Shown here piece by piece: positions 62,081 through 64,000 of a stretch of 64,000 nt of DNA. The DNA comes from Rotaria sp. Silwood1. Taxonomy: Eukaryota; Rotifera; Eurotatoria; Philodinida; Philodinidae. The DNA lies in NCBI GenBank assembly GCA_905250075.1, contig CAJNOP010000022.1, forward strand, positions 2,443,981 to 2,507,980, given 5' to 3'. Numbering within the stretch: the first letter of the stretch is position 1; every line of letters begins with the position of its first letter. The notes below the pieces were generated by a model. That model saw only the letters and a list, made by a program, of their open reading frames with translations. It was not told the origin of the DNA and did no database searches. Made by a program: the position numbers and the translations under genes.

Positions 62081-64000
62081 TTAATGACGATGAGAACGAT
62101 ATTTTAATTCAATTTGTTCAAGTAAAAGATCAATTGGTAATGAACATGGTACACTAGAAAGTATTGATTGATGAAATAAATTTAATTTTCTTGCAAAATT
62201 TTCATCACTATCATTTATTAGATTTGGAATATTTGAACAAATCAAAGCATAATTAAGGATAGATAAAAGTCTTCGACTTATATCGATAAGACTGATTCTA
62301 AAAAAGGCAGAAAAAAAAACATTATTATTGATGAATGTTGGATAAAGACAAAAAAAGATCGATTACTTTTTGAAATATTTATCAGCGATAACATCTGCTA
62401 ATTGATCACATAATCGATGAACTTGAGAAAGAATATTTGTATGTATACGATTAGAAAGTGATGTCTACAAATAGAATTATTTATCATTTATCGAATTGAA
62501 ATGTCTTCTATCAAGTTTATTATTAGGACTAAAAGTTCAATATATAGGTCAAGTGATATATCATGTCCAGTATAAAGTAGAACATGAAAAAATGTAACTA
62601 GAAACGTGTGGAACCAACTTTACTCTCGATTCTGGTCGTCAGAATTCAGACTGGAATTAGGAGAATAAATTTTATCTGAATCACAATCGTATATTACACT
62701 TAAATACTCTGTAGTTTTCAACGAATTCTCTTATAAATTCTATCAATCAGAACATTATTCGAGAAAATTGATACAAAAAAGTGTTAGTCGTTGAATAGCC
62801 ATGACATTAGCCAAATCGATACCTGCTGTTTGAACTCATATTACATTCTTAAGAAAGTCTTCATTAGACTAGAAGGATCCTAAAAGAGTTTGTGCCCATG
62901 AACATATGGAGCCGATTTATGATCATTTTACTATATTTTAGTTCCAGAATTAGGTACTTACCGAAAAGTCAAATAATGGAATTTCAGTCTAAAATTTTGC
63001 CGATCGAGAGGCCTAATAACTCTGGGAATATCCTGTAAATATTAACAGAAAAGCATGTTTCTTTGTCTAGTTATTGAATTTCCAAGTAGACTCGATTTTT
63101 GTGGCATATACGTGACAAAAGACCATTTCCTAAAAGTTCAACATCTTGACAAAGGACCATTCTTTTCAGCTATAGCTGTCAGAATATTCCAAGAGACATC
63201 AGACCATCTGTGGACGAAACCTTAGGTCAAAATTCTGTTATTTAATTTTTCGGTACATATCTAAAGCTCGATCGATAAGTCGGTAAAATGGTGATAAATT
63301 GGATCTAGTGGTCTATGTACGCAAACTGTTTTAGAATTTGAGAATAAAACTATTACCTATTATTTTTAGAAACTTTTGGAAAAGAAAGAATTAAAAGAAT
63401 CCTCAAAATATTCATTTATAATAAATAATAGAAACTGTCAGCTGTGAATAATCTGTCTAGGAAACAAATGTCTACATGAAAATCAAATGAAAAAAAAAGA
63501 ATGGTGCAGCTGTAGTTGAGAAAAATAGTTCATCATCAGTTTTATTGTAATATGCGAAGACTACACGTGTGCGAGTCAAGATCAACAAATTAAAAAAATA
63601 TTTTGTTTAACATCAAAACCGTGAGACAAGATCCTAGACAGATCTAACAAACATGATTTTAATACTTCTTTTTTTATCATGATTTTCATTTGAGTTTTGA
63701 AATAATGATTTGATAATCATTCTACATGAAATCTATTATATTCTTCAACTTGTTTTATTCGATTGAAATTTCTGATCCAAGAATAATGATGTCTAATCAT
63801 AGCTCACGAAGTATGATTTTAGAAGGAGAAATGACAGTGCTAATTTTAAAAAGATCGTTTGAATGGTTTATGCTAACTATAGTATCATGAGTCTTGATTT
63901 AAAATTCATTCATAGATATTTCACATACTTGACCATGTCTTATTCTATCAAAAATAATCAGTAATTCAATATATTGTCTTGCAAAACCACCGCGTCTACT
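62081..64000 (-). CDS. unrecognised protein, 3' part only (three exons seen)
   Basis: I do not recognise this protein. Exons 63929-64000 (runs off the window), 62367-62464 and 62081-62297 join in phase and encode about 128 C-terminal residues. They begin RRGGFARQYIELLIIFDRIR, continue LSNRIHTNILSQVHRLCDQL and end in KYRSHRH. The stretch is predicted mostly helical with regular leucine/isoleucine spacing, like a HEAT-type or bundle domain, and has no membrane segment or metal motif. The 1464-nt intron between the first two exons contains a TA-flanked MITE. Confidence 0.6.
62959..63255. mobile_element. TA-flanked MITE (Tc1/mariner-like) in an intron
   Basis: Inverted ends CCGAAAAGTCAAATAATGGA (62961-62980) and, on the minus strand from 63253, CCGAAAAATTAAATAACAGA are flanked by TA at 62959-62960 and 63254-63255. 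The element is 293 bp with no ORF. A TA duplication and small size fit a Tc1/mariner-type MITE; arm identity of about 80% suggests age. Confidence 0.6.

Noticed and set aside
1..64000. CRISPR arrays, bacterial operons, rRNA genes
   Set aside because: None found. Dense GT-AG introns and animal gene content rule out a prokaryotic reading.

Overview
This is AT-rich nuclear DNA from an animal. Every gene I could recognise is metazoan: a Crk-SH3-type RAPGEF1/C3G, a daughterless/TCF4-type E protein, PLK4, FAIM, a Shisa-like receptor, SENP6/7, ADO and PRODH. Genes are split by many small GT-AG introns, mostly about 50-70 nt, with A/T-ending codons. Small introns, low GC and abundant small transposon remnants fit a bdelloid rotifer (Adineta/Rotaria type). 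That taxonomic call is inference, not something the sequence proves.

Layout: 1-3250 is gene-free, with two imperfect inverted repeats. 3251-5296 (+) is proline dehydrogenase in nine exons. 5935-6962 is a hAT-type MITE with an 8-bp target duplication and a large palindrome in its core. 6971-13510 is a gene desert with at most a decayed exon. 13511-13816 (+) is a small orphan ORF. 14278-17484 (-) holds a Shisa-like receptor and a RING-H2 protein. 17735-22373 (-) is a SENP6/7-type SUMO protease; one of its introns carries a tRNA-Ser-like relic and a very GC-rich hAT MITE, and a 10-N assembly gap interrupts one exon. 25278-25969 is a third hAT MITE. 27261-27851 (+) is FAIM, and 28557-29400 is a long fold-back. 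30209-31689 (+) is an LRAT-domain protein with a glycine-zipper tail. 34366-34656 (+) is a small secreted, possibly peptide-hormone precursor.

37126-42866 (-) is PLK4, which ends right after polo boxes 1-2. It is head-to-head with an E-protein bHLH gene (43652-49136, +) that seems to have an internal alternative first exon. 50511-50836 is an eroded hAT element and 52712-52945 an RRM pseudogene fragment. 55230-59715 (-) is RAPGEF1/C3G, 61206-61964 (-) is ADO, and 62081-64000 (-) is the 3' part of an unrecognised gene whose large intron holds a TA-flanked MITE.

The genes are ordinary housekeeping, signalling and developmental genes and do not form one pathway. The unusual content is the set of unrelated hAT-type non-autonomous elements, each filled with its own short GC-rich iterated motif, plus several gene-structure oddities: PLK4 without polo box 3, a stop-free 60-nt intron inside the bHLH region, and ADO without the usual cross-link tyrosine. 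All exon models were built by eye from splice phase and protein similarity recalled from memory; no search was run.
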